The notes under the pieces were generated by a model. That model saw nothing but the letters and a program-made list of their open reading frames with translations. It ran no database searches and was not told the DNA's origin. DNA of 64,000 bases from Rhizobium sp. ASV20 (GTDB lineage: Bacteria; Pseudomonadota; Alphaproteobacteria; Rhizobiales; Rhizobiaceae), in NCBI RefSeq assembly GCF_016429015.1, contig NZ_JAELTU010000011.1, forward strand, positions 1 through 64,000, written 5' to 3'. The position numbers were made by a program, and so were the translations under genes. Shown here piece after piece: positions 55,293-64,000 of the stretch (position 1 is the stretch's first letter; the number at the start of each line of letters is the position of its first letter).

Positions 55293-56101
55293 TTGCGGGA
55301 CCGAGTCTCGGCCGCAACCGACTTTTTCAGGGCATCCATAATGTTGATGACGTTGCTGGGCGCAGTTTTCCCCGGCGCTGGCGACTTGGCTTTAGCCGGC
55401 TTTTTCATCGCCTTTTTCTTTGCGGCGATGATATCTTGCAGCCGATCCTGCACCGGGTCGATGACCATCTTCGGGTCCCACTGCTGCGTCTGCTTTTTGA
55501 TGAGTTGCTGTACCAGGGACATCATCTCGCTGTCCGCCGTCTCGTTATCGTCGATGCCGGCAAAGTAGGCATCCTCGTCGCGAACTTCATCCCCGTAACG
55601 TAGCGTCCAGAGGACGATACCCTTGCCCCGTGGCTCAAGCATGACGGCGCGCTCCCGACGCGAGATCACCAGCCGCGAAATACCGACCATTTCCCGGGCC
55701 TCCATCGCGTCGCGGATGACCGAAAACGCCTCCTGTCCGACCGGATCGTTGGGCGATAGGTAATAGGGGGTGTCGAGCCAAATCCACTCGACACTGTCGC
55801 GCGAGGTGAATGTCGAAATGTCGATGGTCTTCGTGCTGTCGAGCGCGACGTTCTCCAACTCATCGTCCTCCAGCATGATGTATTCGTTCTCGCCGCGCTG
55901 GTAGCCTTTGACCTCGTCTTCTTCCTTGACCTTCTTACCGGTGACACTATCGACATAGTGGCTGACCACGCGGTTCCGAGTCTCACGGTTGAGGGTATGA
56001 AAGCGAACCTTTTCATTCTCCGAGGTCGCCGGCATCATTTGCACAGGACAGGTGACGAGGGAGAGTTTGAGATAGCCTTTCCAGTAAGGACGAATAGCCA
56101 T
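55289..56101 (-). CDS. ku: Ku protein, second of a pair
   Basis: 270 residues from the ATG at 56101 with GGAGGAG upstream. Ku core: RPYWKGYLKLSLVTCPVQM, RFHTLNRETRNRVVSHYVDS and the bridging region KVKEEDEVKGYQRGENEYIM. A Lys/Ala-rich tail (KKKAMKKPAKAKSPAPGK) precedes a short end, typical of bacterial Ku. Sits between the first ku and ligD. In S. meliloti adjacent ku3 and ku4 are reported to act as a heterodimer, and this arrangement looks the same. Confidence 0.87.
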   Translation of the reverse strand: MAIRPYWKGYLKLSLVTCPVQMMPATSENEKVRFHTLNRETRNRVVSHYVDSVTGKKVKEEDEVKGYQRGENEYIMLEDDELENVALDSTKTIDISTFTSRDSVEWIWLDTPYYLSPNDPVGQEAFSVIRDAMEAREMVGISRLVISRRERAVMLEPRGKGIVLWTLRYGDEVRDEDAYFAGIDDNETADSEMMSLVQQLIKKQTQQWDPKMVIDPVQDRLQDIIAAKKKAMKKPAKAKSPAPGKTAPSNVINIMDALKKSVAAETRSRK

Positions 56102-56113
56102 GATCTCCTCCAA

Positions 56114-57010
56114 TCAGCCGGCGCGGCGGGTGGGCGCAGAGACCTGCTTCGCCTTTGCGGCGGCAGGCCGTACCGTCTTCTTGCGCCCCGTCCCCTGGTT
56201 AGCGTTGGCGGATGAAGGCTTCGATCCCGCCTTTTCGCCGAGACCAGCGCTCTCGCGTAGCGCCTGAAGCAGGTCGCTCGGCTTCGACGCCGCGGGTGCC
56301 TTCTTCTTCGGCAAGGATCGGCCTTCGATCTTGGCCTTCACCAACTCGGCGACAGCTGCCTCATAACGGTCGTCGAAAGCGCTCGCGTCAAAGCTGCCTT
56401 TTTTGGTCCCGATGATATGCTCGGCCAGTTCCAGCATCTCGCCTTTGATCTTCAGATCGGGCAATTCCTTGAATGCGTCATCGGAGGAGCGAACCTCGTA
56501 GTCGAAGTTGAGCGTGGTGGCGATCAGACCTTTGCCATGGGGCCGGATCAGCACCGTCCGCAAACGACGGAAGAGGACTGTGCGGGCAATCGCTGCGACC
56601 TTGGCTTTCTTCATGCCGTCGCGCAGCAGCACGAAGGCATCCGTGCCCATCTTGTCGGGCGCCAGATAGTATGGCTTGTCGAAATAGACGTCGTCGATTT
56701 CGCTACAGGGAAGGAAGGCGTCGATCTTCAGCGTCTTGTCGCTGTCGGGCACTGCTGCAGCCACTTCGTCAGGCTCAAGGACAATGTACTGACCATTCTC
56801 GATCTCGTACCCCTTGACCTGATCATCCCGCTCGACCGGATCGCCGGTCTCGCTGTCAACAAACTCGCGCTTCACCCGGTTGCCGGTCTTACGGTTCAGC
56901 GTGTTGAAAGCGATGCGCTCTGACGATGATGCCGCGGTGTAGAGAGCCACCGGACAGGCGACCTCTCCGAATTTGATGAAGCCCTTCCAATTCGCTCTGG
57001 GCGTTACCAT
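56114..57010 (-). CDS. ku: Ku protein, first of a pair
   Basis: 298 residues from the ATG at 57010 (CAGGAG upstream). Start RANWKGFIKFGEVACPVALY, then FNTLNRKTGNRVKREFVDSE and DDQVKGYEIENGQYIVLEPD. A long Lys/Ala/Pro tail (KKKAPAASKPSDLLQALRES and beyond) suggests DNA binding. It is followed after 12 bases by the second ku. Sequence divergence between the two is large, as expected for a heterodimer. Confidence 0.87.
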   Translation of the reverse strand: MVTPRANWKGFIKFGEVACPVALYTAASSSERIAFNTLNRKTGNRVKREFVDSETGDPVERDDQVKGYEIENGQYIVLEPDEVAAAVPDSDKTLKIDAFLPCSEIDDVYFDKPYYLAPDKMGTDAFVLLRDGMKKAKVAAIARTVLFRRLRTVLIRPHGKGLIATTLNFDYEVRSSDDAFKELPDLKIKGEMLELAEHIIGTKKGSFDASAFDDRYEAAVAELVKAKIEGRSLPKKKAPAASKPSDLLQALRESAGLGEKAGSKPSSANANQGTGRKKTVRPAAAKAKQVSAPTRRAG

Positions 57011-57530
57011 GACGCAAAACTCCTGCCACAACCTAGCCGATTCAAGCGAATCAGCATGGAATTGTTCCGAGTCGAAACGAATCATTTTTCAGGTATTTAG
57101 CCGATGAGGGCCGCACGTTTTGCGAGTCCGCGCTAGACTGTTGATTACGGTGCATCTTTTCAAGGCCACGCGCGTTTTCTTATACAGCAACCTGAAAGGA
57201 GTCCTGATATTGAGCAAGCGCGCTAGCTGATCGATACAGGGAACCGGCAAGCGTTGCGTCCGCCGCGACAACGACGGGCAGGCTCAAGAAAAGCGTCGAC
57301 GTCTCCATCGCGGCTGCGCTCGCCCACAGGCTGTCGACGAGTTTTCGTGGGCAAATCGGCTTCGTCAATTTAATCTGGCCAGAAAGGCGCCCGCTACGGG
57401 ATTTACCTCTGACGGTACGCCTGCGTACGCTCGCAGTTGCTGATCGCCTAGACACGGAACAGAAGGGACAATAGACGCGTTTATGTCACGCTCCATTCCG
57501 AATGCTGCGAATGGCCGCGGAGGTCGAACA
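57011..57530. other. Divergent region between ku and Nramp
   Basis: About 520 bases. It should hold the ku promoter on the minus strand (a GGAAC lies near 57063, but no clean EcfG -10 follows) and the Nramp promoter. No gene supported. Confidence 0.35.
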
Positions 57531-58844
57531 ATGACGACGGTAGATTCCGATGAAAACCGTGTTGGCCGCAGTCCGGTCGTAGAGCCTACGAAGCCCAGAT
57601 TTTTGGGCATTCTCGGTCCCGGGCTGGTGACTGGCGCATCCGATGACGATCCAAGCGGCATCGCAACCTATTCCCAAGTCGGAGCACAGTTCGCCTACGG
57701 CGCGAGTTGGACGCTACTGTTCTCTTACCCACTGATGGTCGCGATCCAGATCATTAGTGGGCGGCTAGGGCGAACCACCGGGCGCGGCGTGGCAGGCAAT
57801 CTCCGCAAGTTTTATTCGAACTGGCTCGTCTTGCCGTGCGTTGGTCTGCTGCTGATTGCCAATGTGATCAACATCGGCGCCGACATTGGAGCAATGGGCG
57901 ACGCCGCCAAGCTCATCATCGGTGGCCCGTCCCTGCTTTATATTGCGGTATTCGGATTCGCCTGTGCCGCGCTGCAGATTTTTCTGGAATACAAGCAGTA
58001 CGTTCGGTTTCTCAAGTGGCTCAGTCTGGCGCTGCTCGCCTATGTCGCCACACTCTTCGTCGTGAAGATCGACTGGCCTGCTCTCGGTGCTGGTTTCTTC
58101 ATCCCGAGGGTTCAGTTCTCGGCGAGCTTCCTGACCGCAATCGTTGCAATCTTCGGAACCACGATCAGCCCCTATCTGTTCTTCTGGCAAGCGTCGCAGG
58201 AAGTCGAGGATCTCAAGGAGAAGCCCGAGCGGGATCCTTTGAAACAGGCGCCCGAACAGGCCCCCGAAGCCAATCGGCGGATCAATCTGGACACGTTCGC
58301 CGGAATGGGCGTCTCGAATTTCATCGCACTCTCAATTATGGTGACGGCTGCTGCCACGCTGCATGCGCATAACATCACCGATATCAATAGCTCCGCGGAT
58401 GCCGCAAAGGCCCTGGAACCCGTCGCTGGGAAGTTTGCGGAGGTTTTGTTCGTCATCGGTATCCTTGGCACCGGTCTGCTTGCGGTACCGGTGCTGGCAG
58501 GATCTGCTGCGTACGGATTGGGAGAGACCTTCAGGTGGCCGACCGGCCTTGCACGCAAGCCCAAGGACGCCAAAGCTTTCTACGTCACGATCGCGGTGGC
58601 AACGCTGCTCGGCGCAGCGCTGAATTTCAGCGGTATCAATCCGATCGACGCGCTATACTGGAGTGCGGTCATCAACGGTGTGGTGGCGGTTCCAATCATG
58701 GTCGTCATGATGATCATGGCGGCTAGCGAGCGCGTGATGGGCGAGCATACGATCGGTGGCTGGCTGAAAGTCTTCGGCTGGCTGTCGACCGCAGCCATGA
58801 TCGCCTGCGCCATCGGTATGGGTATCGGTTTTTTCGTCCAGTAG
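57531..58844 (+). CDS. Nramp-family transporter, second paralogue
   Basis: 437 residues from the ATG at 57531 with GGAGGTCG upstream. It is closely similar to the protein at 1941-3245 through its length: ASDDDPSGIATYSQVGAQF in helix 1 and TTISPYLFFWQASQEVED in helix 6. The DPGN and MPH metal-binding motifs are again replaced. The paralogue pair suggests a conserved, distinct substrate. About 11 membrane helices. Confidence 0.8.
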   Translation: MTTVDSDENRVGRSPVVEPTKPRFLGILGPGLVTGASDDDPSGIATYSQVGAQFAYGASWTLLFSYPLMVAIQIISGRLGRTTGRGVAGNLRKFYSNWLVLPCVGLLLIANVINIGADIGAMGDAAKLIIGGPSLLYIAVFGFACAALQIFLEYKQYVRFLKWLSLALLAYVATLFVVKIDWPALGAGFFIPRVQFSASFLTAIVAIFGTTISPYLFFWQASQEVEDLKEKPERDPLKQAPEQAPEANRRINLDTFAGMGVSNFIALSIMVTAAATLHAHNITDINSSADAAKALEPVAGKFAEVLFVIGILGTGLLAVPVLAGSAAYGLGETFRWPTGLARKPKDAKAFYVTIAVATLLGAALNFSGINPIDALYWSAVINGVVAVPIMVVMMIMAASERVMGEHTIGGWLKVFGWLSTAAMIACAIGMGIGFFVQ

Positions 58845-58940
58845 CTGGCGTCGAAACTGCGAGAGGAAAAACAAAAGCTCGGGTGGATTGCGAGAGCACC
58901 GTTGCAGCTGGTCCGCCGCGAATAACACCGCACGATCATA

Positions 58941-58966
58941 GGAACCTTATCGGCCCCGTGACCGTC
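58941..58966 (+). promoter_or_regulatory. Possible EcfG-type stress promoter
   Basis: GGAAC (58941-58945), 17 bases, CGTC (58963-58966), close to the alphaproteobacterial general stress pattern GGAAC-N16/17-CGTT; the last base differs. It lies 29 bases before the gene at 58995. Confidence 0.35.
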
Positions 58967-58994
58967 TGGACAATACTAGTCGGAGAACATGTTC

Positions 58995-59309
58995 ATGCCT
59001 GACAAATCCCAATCGCCCGCCGTTCGATCGCTTCTTCGCGAGCAAAGTCAACAGCGTCTCAAGAGCAGCAGGACCGACCTCGACAAGGGCTTGGAAGACA
59101 CGTTTCCCGCCTCCGACCCGGTGTCGGCCACGCACACTTCCATCTCTGCCGGACCAGTTCAGGCGGTAGGGGAACAGGACGGATCTGACCGGAGCAGAAG
59201 GACCGCGTCGCAAGCAGTCGCGCATATCGAAAAGGTCGTTCGCGAACGTCCGATAACGGCGGTTGCGGTCGTGGCTTCGATGGCTTTCCTGTTCGGTGCA
59301 ACACGATAG
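58995..59309 (+). CDS. Small membrane-anchored protein
   Basis: 104 residues from the ATG at 58995 (GGAG nine bases upstream). The middle DLDKGLEDTFPASDPVSATH is a pattern seen in many rhizobial small proteins, and the end VRERPITAVAVVASMAFLFG resembles the membrane anchor of ElaB/YqjD (DUF883) proteins. Probably bound to the inner membrane by its last helix. Function unknown. Confidence 0.68.
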   Translation: MPDKSQSPAVRSLLREQSQQRLKSSRTDLDKGLEDTFPASDPVSATHTSISAGPVQAVGEQDGSDRSRRTASQAVAHIEKVVRERPITAVAVVASMAFLFGATR

Positions 59310-59556
59310 AGATAGTCGCCGAGGATCTGGTTACGTGCCGACCGGAGGCCGATATCGGTTCCCGATGAAAGTACATTGTTGTTTGCCGTACAAAATCACG
59401 ACACGGCAGTCGCGCCCGTCAATATCATTGTCCAATTTGTCGGCTACATTTTCGTTGGACAGTCGATCGAACCGACGCCCGGAGGATCTGCATTTTTATC
59501 TTGAAGATCGTTTTGCGCGCTCAATCACCTGGGTTCAACGTCACGAAGGGAGGTCT

Positions 59557-59811
59557 ATGATGACGCCTGAGTTGTTTGACCATCCCCTCTACGCGCACCG
59601 AAAATATTTTGTCCAGGCAATCACCAGTCTGAAGGAGGTCTTCGACTGTCTCGACGAGTGGCCAGAGGAAAAGCGCGACGTCAGATACGACGTGATGCTG
59701 AAGGCCTGTAGAAGAGCCCTAGACGGCGAATTGCCGGTGTCGGTGATTGCGGACAATTTCCGGCGCTTTCTCAAGCACCATGGGAAGCTGGCGGATCAAC
59801 GACGTTCCTAG
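59557..59811 (+). CDS. DUF982-like small protein
   Basis: 84 residues from the ATG at 59557 with GAAGGGAGG upstream. It contains YFVQAITSLKEVFDCLDEWP and LKACRRALDGELPVSVIADN, matching the DUF982 layout (WP, then C..AL.G). Rhizobial family of unknown function. Confidence 0.65.
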   Translation: MMTPELFDHPLYAHRKYFVQAITSLKEVFDCLDEWPEEKRDVRYDVMLKACRRALDGELPVSVIADNFRRFLKHHGKLADQRRS

Positions 59812-60096
59812 CCATGTCCGGCGGGTCCAAGAGAGGAGCCTTTCTAAAAATCCGGCAATCACCCCTAAGGACCGATAGAGATCCGGACCGTTTCATTTCA
59901 TAGCGCGTGTTTTTCGGATTCGACTGCTCGGAGATTTCCGGAACCATATCGGAAAGGCCCTCGCCCAAGCGTCCATCCAGTTCTCTGCCGAAAGGATGCT
60001 TAAATCTCGGTTCCTGTGTCCCCCGATGGAACGAATTGGCCGAGCCAAGATTGAGTCGTTATTCGAACGAAAAAGGCCAGATAAGGAATGGTCCCT

Positions 60097-60357
60097 ATGC
60101 ATCTCACCAGCACAAAGACGACACATCCCGCGGATTTCTGGAAGGTCGAATTCATCGGTGATCGCGGAGAGCGCGTGACTGTGATAGTACCCGAGAAAGA
60201 AGCGTCACGCGAAGACGATGCCATCGATCGAGCGAGAGCCATGATGGTGGAGTTGACACCATTCGGAACACGCGGCGGAGAGCGAAGCATCAACGAGTAC
60301 GACGCGCTGAGCAACGGCAACTTGGACGAGGAGCGTGTCCCCAGAAAGCGTCATTAG
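60097..60357 (+). CDS. Conserved hypothetical small protein
   Basis: 86 residues, ATG at 60097 chosen for the AAGGA spacing. Core DFWKVEFIGDRGERVTVIVP, then AIDRARAMMVELTPFG. Beta-strands then helix; no family recognised. A neighbour of similar size and composition follows at 60640. Confidence 0.5.
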   Translation: MHLTSTKTTHPADFWKVEFIGDRGERVTVIVPEKEASREDDAIDRARAMMVELTPFGTRGGERSINEYDALSNGNLDEERVPRKRH

Positions 60358-60639
60358 CCATTGTGTCGACTTGGGAGATTCGCAAGCGCGTAGCCTAAAA
60401 TGCCCTCGCAATCAATTATGGGGCGCCATGCCAACCGATGGCCAATAGGTTCAAAATTGCCAAAAGCCGCCTATGTCAACCGATCGCCTTCCCCCGCTTA
60501 TAGGGCGCTACGATGATCGCCTCGCTTTGGATCCAGCTACTCCAAAATGCCCCGACGCCACGGGTGTGAGATCGGGCTGACCACGGTCGGAATATCGCGA
60601 CGGCATCGCTGCAAAGAGCCCAGTGAAAGGATTTCGCCA

Positions 60640-60873
60640 ATGAACGTGATCCGATTTCCGCAGGTCCGTCAGAGCGACCCCGATCCCGCCCCCGAATTCC
60701 GTACCAGCGATCGCGACGGACGGGCCATGTTCCGTTTCCTGGCCGATTACGAAATCGACGGTGGGACGTTCGGCATCAGTTTCTGGGCCTATGATCTGGA
60801 AGACGCGGAGCGCCGCGTTGCATCCATGCATGCGAATCTGAGCCTCCAAGGCCAGATCTTCTGCCGGATGTAA
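60640..60873 (+). CDS. Conserved hypothetical small protein
   Basis: 77 residues, ATG at 60640 with GAAAGGA upstream. Core MFRFLADYEIDGGTFGISFW, then AYDLEDAERRVASMHANLSL. Compact strand-helix fold; no family recognised. Confidence 0.5.
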   Translation: MNVIRFPQVRQSDPDPAPEFRTSDRDGRAMFRFLADYEIDGGTFGISFWAYDLEDAERRVASMHANLSLQGQIFCRM

Positions 60874-61470
60874 ACGACAATTCCGCCTTCGCTCGGTCGA
60901 CGTTCTCTGTGCGGCGCAGATCTCGTTCATCGGGCCTTTGACCATAACGCCAGCCGTGATGACCAAGATCGAAGCAGTGCCAAAGAACGCGACACATGGC
61001 GGTGCGTCAATCCTGCACATCCTTGTCAAAGCTGGTACTTCGCTCTGTGCTCGAGGAACAATTGAGTTTTGCCCGTGGCCGCGAAACAATGCCAACCGCC
61101 GGTAGCAACCAACCTTAAGAACCGTCTTCGTCATGATGTGACGGCAATCGTGCTAACCGGCGCTCCTCAATTTCGCGGACGTTCGCACGTCGAGCTAACT
61201 TTCGGGGCAGTCGCCGAGTACGGCTCGCCTGGACTGCCCGCCGCGCTGTACACCTCTCCCCGTGGCACAGCCGCTTGCGGGCCGGCAAGTCGCCTATAAC
61301 CTCGCTGACTGCATGACCGAAAAGTTCAGCGGCGACAACGATTTGTGGAGGCTTCGACTTCGCGAGCCGTCAGACATACGACACCTGCCGTATGTCGTCG
61401 GCTAAGCAAAGATTCTAGGCTAAGTCACCCTGCCCTCCTTGGCAGGAAGTTCGAACCTAGGAGATTACCA
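60874..61470. other. Intergenic region
   Basis: About 600 bases with no supported gene. Open frames on both strands have no similarity or good start sites. Confidence 0.3.
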
Positions 61471-61659
61471 ATGAAGATCGTTATCGCCACACTGACGTCG
61501 CTTGCTTTCGCGACTTCCGCCATTGCTGCTGTGCCGTCGGCACCGGCTGAGAAGAAGCCCTCCGTCAAAACTGCCGGCCAGGAATTGGCTTTGGGTCAAA
61601 GCCGCGCGGGTCAGGCTACAACATCCAGCGGCTATTCGAACGGCAGAGCTATTCGCTGA
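61471..61659 (+). CDS. Small secreted protein
   Basis: 62 residues, ATG at 61471 with AGGAG upstream. Signal peptide to about residue 20 (ATSAIA/A), then a short Ala/Ser/Lys-rich part ending SGYSNGRAIR. Likely periplasmic. Unknown role. Confidence 0.6.
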   Translation: MKIVIATLTSLAFATSAIAAVPSAPAEKKPSVKTAGQELALGQSRAGQATTSSGYSNGRAIR

Positions 61660-61666
61660 TGAAAAA

Positions 61667-61684
61667 GGGCGGTTTCGACCGCCC
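61667..61684 (-). terminator. Hairpin terminator for malQ
   Basis: GGGCGGT and ACCGCCC pair perfectly around a TTCG loop. On the minus strand a TTTTT run follows, as for an intrinsic terminator of malQ; on the plus strand there is no U-run, though it may still end the small gene at 61659. Confidence 0.7.
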
Positions 61685-61791
61685 TGAATTTGGGCAATGA
61701 ACCCGGCCGGGAAAAGAGTGGCTTCGGCTTCTGAAGCTCGGCGTCAAATCGTCACTCAGCTTGACCTGCATGAACATGGCCTGATGCCGAT

Positions 61792-63645
61792 CTAATTCGG
61801 ACGCTCCTCCCGCAATGCCTCAGCGATCTGCAGAAGCAGTGGCAAAACGGCCAACTGCTCCACCGGCACGGAGAGCTTCGGCTTCCAGTTCGGATAACTG
61901 TCGCTGGTGCCAGGAATATTTGTTGGACGCTTCTCACCTGTCATGTCTGCCAGTCGGACCGCAGCCAGTACGGATGCGGTTCTTGCGATGAAGCGATGTG
62001 CGCTGACGATCAGGTCCTTCAGTGTCTCGTCGCCTGCTGTGGGTGAAGGCAAGCGTTTGGGCGGATCTGTGTTCTCCTGCTCCAGCGCCGCTTTTAGGTC
62101 CTCCCGCTCATGCTGGCGCTCTTCGACATGCGACCGGGTCAGATCGGGAGGAACGATCCCGTGCTCCGATCTGGCTTTGATGTCCGCGCCACGCCACCAA
62201 CCGGCAAGTGTCTGATGGTCGTGGGTGGAAACACACGCGAGCGACAGCCTCGGATAGGCGCCTGCGGTCTTGAAGCCGTCTTCACCCCGCTCATAAGACA
62301 ATATGCGGTAAGAAAGGATCCGCGATTCAGCGAGATCCTCCCGCAACCCGTCCGGAAGAATCCCCAGGTCTTCGCCGATCACCAGGCATTTGAATTTCGC
62401 CGACGCCTCGGCCAGAATCTGCAGGAGCTCGTTCTGCGGGTAGTCGACATAGGCGCCCTCGTCGGGCGCACTGCCGAGCGGCACGAGAAACAGCCGGCGC
62501 AAAGCCGCCGCATGATCGATCCTAATGGCGCCTGCGTAACGCATCGCAGCCGCCACCAGCCGTCGATATGGCGCATCGTCGCCCGAGGCGATCGCCTCCG
62601 GATGGAAAGCTGCCAGATGCCAGTCCTGACCCTGTGGCGCGAAGGGATCCGGGGGACTGCCGACCGTCGCCTTAAAAACATAGGCGCCACGCTCACTCCA
62701 ACTCGCAGAGCCGTCGACTGCTTCGCCAACAGCCAGATCGAGATAAAGCCCAATACGCAGACCTGCTTCATGCGCAGCCTCGGCCGCGCGGGTCAGTTGC
62801 TGATGGCAAAGCCATTGCACCCACATGTGAAAATCGATCGCGTCCGAATGTTCGTTGGCAAAGGTCACGACTTCAGCACATTCCGGCAGCTGATACGCGG
62901 CGGGCCACGACCTCCAGCCGGTGCCAATTCCCTGTTCGCCCATAAATGCCGACAGGGCTTCGAACAGCGCGTGTCGCCGTAAGATGTCGCCGCCCATGTG
63001 AACGAAGGCGTCGAACTCTTGCTGATCCTTCGAATGACGATCCGTGGACGTTGTCCATGTTCGCCAGAGATCGCGCAATGCCTTTATCTTGGCTTCGGCA
63101 ACGCCAGAATAGTCGACAAGATCGGTGGATCGTAACTCCTTCAACTGCCTCTCGACGTCCGGATTGCTTTCGAAGTTGGCGATCTTGTCGACCGCGATAT
63201 AGAGAGGATTGAGCATTTGCCGGTTCGATGGTTCGTACGGGCTGCACCGATCCGGATCGGCCAGGAATGGCGCGTGCAGCGGGTTTAGGCCGACGAAGTC
63301 AGCACCGAGGGAGCCGGCAATACGAACCATGACGATCAGGTCTTCGAAGTCGCCGATGCCCCAGTTGCGCTCCGATCGCAGCTCGTAAAGCTGCAGGCTG
63401 ATGCCCCACACTCGATCTGACTGCAGAAATCCCGGGACAAAGGATTGCGGGATGATTGTGGTGGACTGGCTTTTTCTTTTGTCCTGCCCCGCAAGGGTCC
63501 GAATGCCGCCGTCCGCCGCGACACCGAACGCGGCAAGAACCTTGCGTTTAACGCCGTTGGCAATTGGCACCTCCGTGTTGTCGGGGCTTGGCCTTGTGAG
63601 GCTGATTCCATGCTCTTTGGCCAGTCGGTCGAGATGTGAAGTCAA
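61792..63645 (-). CDS. malQ: 4-alpha-glucanotransferase (amylomaltase)
   Basis: 617 residues from a TTG at 63645. GH77 signatures: LQLYELRSERNWGIGDFEDL, GLNPLHAPFLADPDRCSPYE, and the active-site region IRIDHAAALRRLFLVP with nucleophile Asp, followed by IGEDLGILPDGLREDLAESR. Transfers alpha-1,4-glucan segments between chains. Its start lies 15 bases after the treZ stop, so both are probably in one operon. The start codon is uncertain. Confidence 0.85.
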   Translation of the reverse strand: MTSHLDRLAKEHGISLTRPSPDNTEVPIANGVKRKVLAAFGVAADGGIRTLAGQDKRKSQSTTIIPQSFVPGFLQSDRVWGISLQLYELRSERNWGIGDFEDLIVMVRIAGSLGADFVGLNPLHAPFLADPDRCSPYEPSNRQMLNPLYIAVDKIANFESNPDVERQLKELRSTDLVDYSGVAEAKIKALRDLWRTWTTSTDRHSKDQQEFDAFVHMGGDILRRHALFEALSAFMGEQGIGTGWRSWPAAYQLPECAEVVTFANEHSDAIDFHMWVQWLCHQQLTRAAEAAHEAGLRIGLYLDLAVGEAVDGSASWSERGAYVFKATVGSPPDPFAPQGQDWHLAAFHPEAIASGDDAPYRRLVAAAMRYAGAIRIDHAAALRRLFLVPLGSAPDEGAYVDYPQNELLQILAEASAKFKCLVIGEDLGILPDGLREDLAESRILSYRILSYERGEDGFKTAGAYPRLSLACVSTHDHQTLAGWWRGADIKARSEHGIVPPDLTRSHVEERQHEREDLKAALEQENTDPPKRLPSPTAGDETLKDLIVSAHRFIARTASVLAAVRLADMTGEKRPTNIPGTSDSYPNWKPKLSVPVEQLAVLPLLLQIAEALREERPN

Positions 63646-63660
63646 GGGAGCGCCACTTTC

Positions 63661-64000
63661 TCAAAGGAGGTCGTCTCTGGTTTTGCTAAGTTCGAAGCGT
63701 AAGGCCGACCAAATATCGCCAACGCTTGACCCGAGCGAAAAAACCACGTCGCCTAATGGCGTTTGCGGAATGCTCGCTGGCTCGGCTGAGAGGTTTGCAA
63801 GCAAGTTCAGCGTTGCGCCACCTTTCATTATCCATTCGACAGCTGTCACGGTGCCATGCTGGCGGAAGGAACCGCAGCCCCCTGCGATGCCCTTCAGCAG
63901 GGGTACGATCCGCTGATGCCGCAAAACAAGCAGCGATCGATAAAAGGCGAGCATCTCGGTGCCATCCGATCCAGCGAGATGAGACCAATCGAGTTTTGCC
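63661..64000 (-). CDS. treZ: Maltooligosyltrehalose trehalohydrolase C-terminal part (window edge)
   Basis: The frame is open to the window edge. Visible end: AKLDWSHLAGSDGTEMLAFY, RSLLVLRHQRIVPLLKGI, then a beta-rich C-terminal domain. Matches the end of TreZ, which releases trehalose from maltooligosyltrehalose, and the neighbouring malQ fits the TreY/TreZ pathway. Only about 113 codons are in the window, so the call rests on context and this short region. Confidence 0.6.
   Translation of the reverse strand, partial: AKLDWSHLAGSDGTEMLAFYRSLLVLRHQRIVPLLKGIAGGCGSFRQHGTVTAVEWIMKGGATLNLLANLSAEPASIPQTPLGDVVFSLGSSVGDIWSALRFELSKTRDDLL

Noticed and set aside
57011..57100. EcfG promoter before the ku genes
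   Set aside because: A GGAAC exists on the minus strand, but the downstream element does not read CGTT at 16-17 bases.

Overview
The window looks like an accessory region from a Rhizobiales genome, most likely Rhizobiaceae (Rhizobium, Sinorhizobium or a relative). Evidence: families typical of that order (DUF992, DUF1488, BA14K, a DUF4167-like C-terminus, DUF982-like, DUF3309-like), a tandem Ku-Ku-LigD cassette, Nramp paralogues, an IetA/IetS-type pair known from an Agrobacterium plasmid, and a treZ-malQ pair. No rRNA, complete tRNA, replication gene or CRISPR array was recognised. The many small proteins, duplicated genes, insertion sequence (IS) remnants and decayed genes suit a plasmid, chromid or genomic island; this is inference.

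Layout. 0-9.4 kb: DUF992, DUF1488 and DUF3309-like small proteins, an Nramp-family transporter, a 1471-residue CheB-CheR-PAS-kinase-REC-REC-LuxR protein, a secreted PRC-barrel protein and a single-domain response regulator. 9.8-16.8 kb: a BA14K protein, a complete IS5-family element, small orphan genes, a truncated fatty acid hydroxylase beside an AT-rich patch, and a decayed second copy of the hybrid kinase. 17-25.7 kb: PRC-barrel protein, Na+/H+ antiporter, stand-alone CheB domain, plasma-membrane-type H+-ATPase, PPK2 polyphosphate kinase and a run of small proteins. 25.9-32 kb: a coupled manA, GT4 glycosyltransferase and GH130 operon, then a DUF4167-like protein coupled to a fatty acid desaturase. 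32-35.3 kb: a dead PHB-depolymerase-like esterase, a cold shock gene whose ribosome binding site sits in a hairpin loop, and five small proteins in a row. 35.3-41.6 kb: a three-gene operon of AAA ATPase, subtilisin-like protease and an unknown third protein, next to a broken HNH endonuclease. 41.6-47.2 kb: a graveyard of IS3, IS6 and IS110 pieces, one intact IS6-family element, a 52-bp palindrome, and broken GrpB, Nudix and EF-hand genes. 47.4-53.5 kb: an aldo/keto reductase gene whose 5' end carries a 74-bp miniature insertion, then a six-gene operon (thermostable-hemolysin-family protein, AMP-dependent ligase, haem-oxygenase-like diiron protein, SDR, TPR protein, methyltransferase). 54.2-57 kb: LigD-type ligase and two Ku genes. 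57.5-64 kb: a second Nramp paralogue, several small stress-type proteins, malQ and the 3' end of treZ.

Several parts suggest survival under stress: end joining (Ku/LigD), ion and pH homeostasis (H+-ATPase, antiporter, Nramp), polyphosphate, cold shock, trehalose/maltodextrin turnover and PRC-barrel proteins. The two systems most likely to be new are the six-gene operon at 48.7-53.5 kb, which has the make-up of a small-molecule pathway, and the three-gene IetAS-like operon, whose third member I do not recognise.
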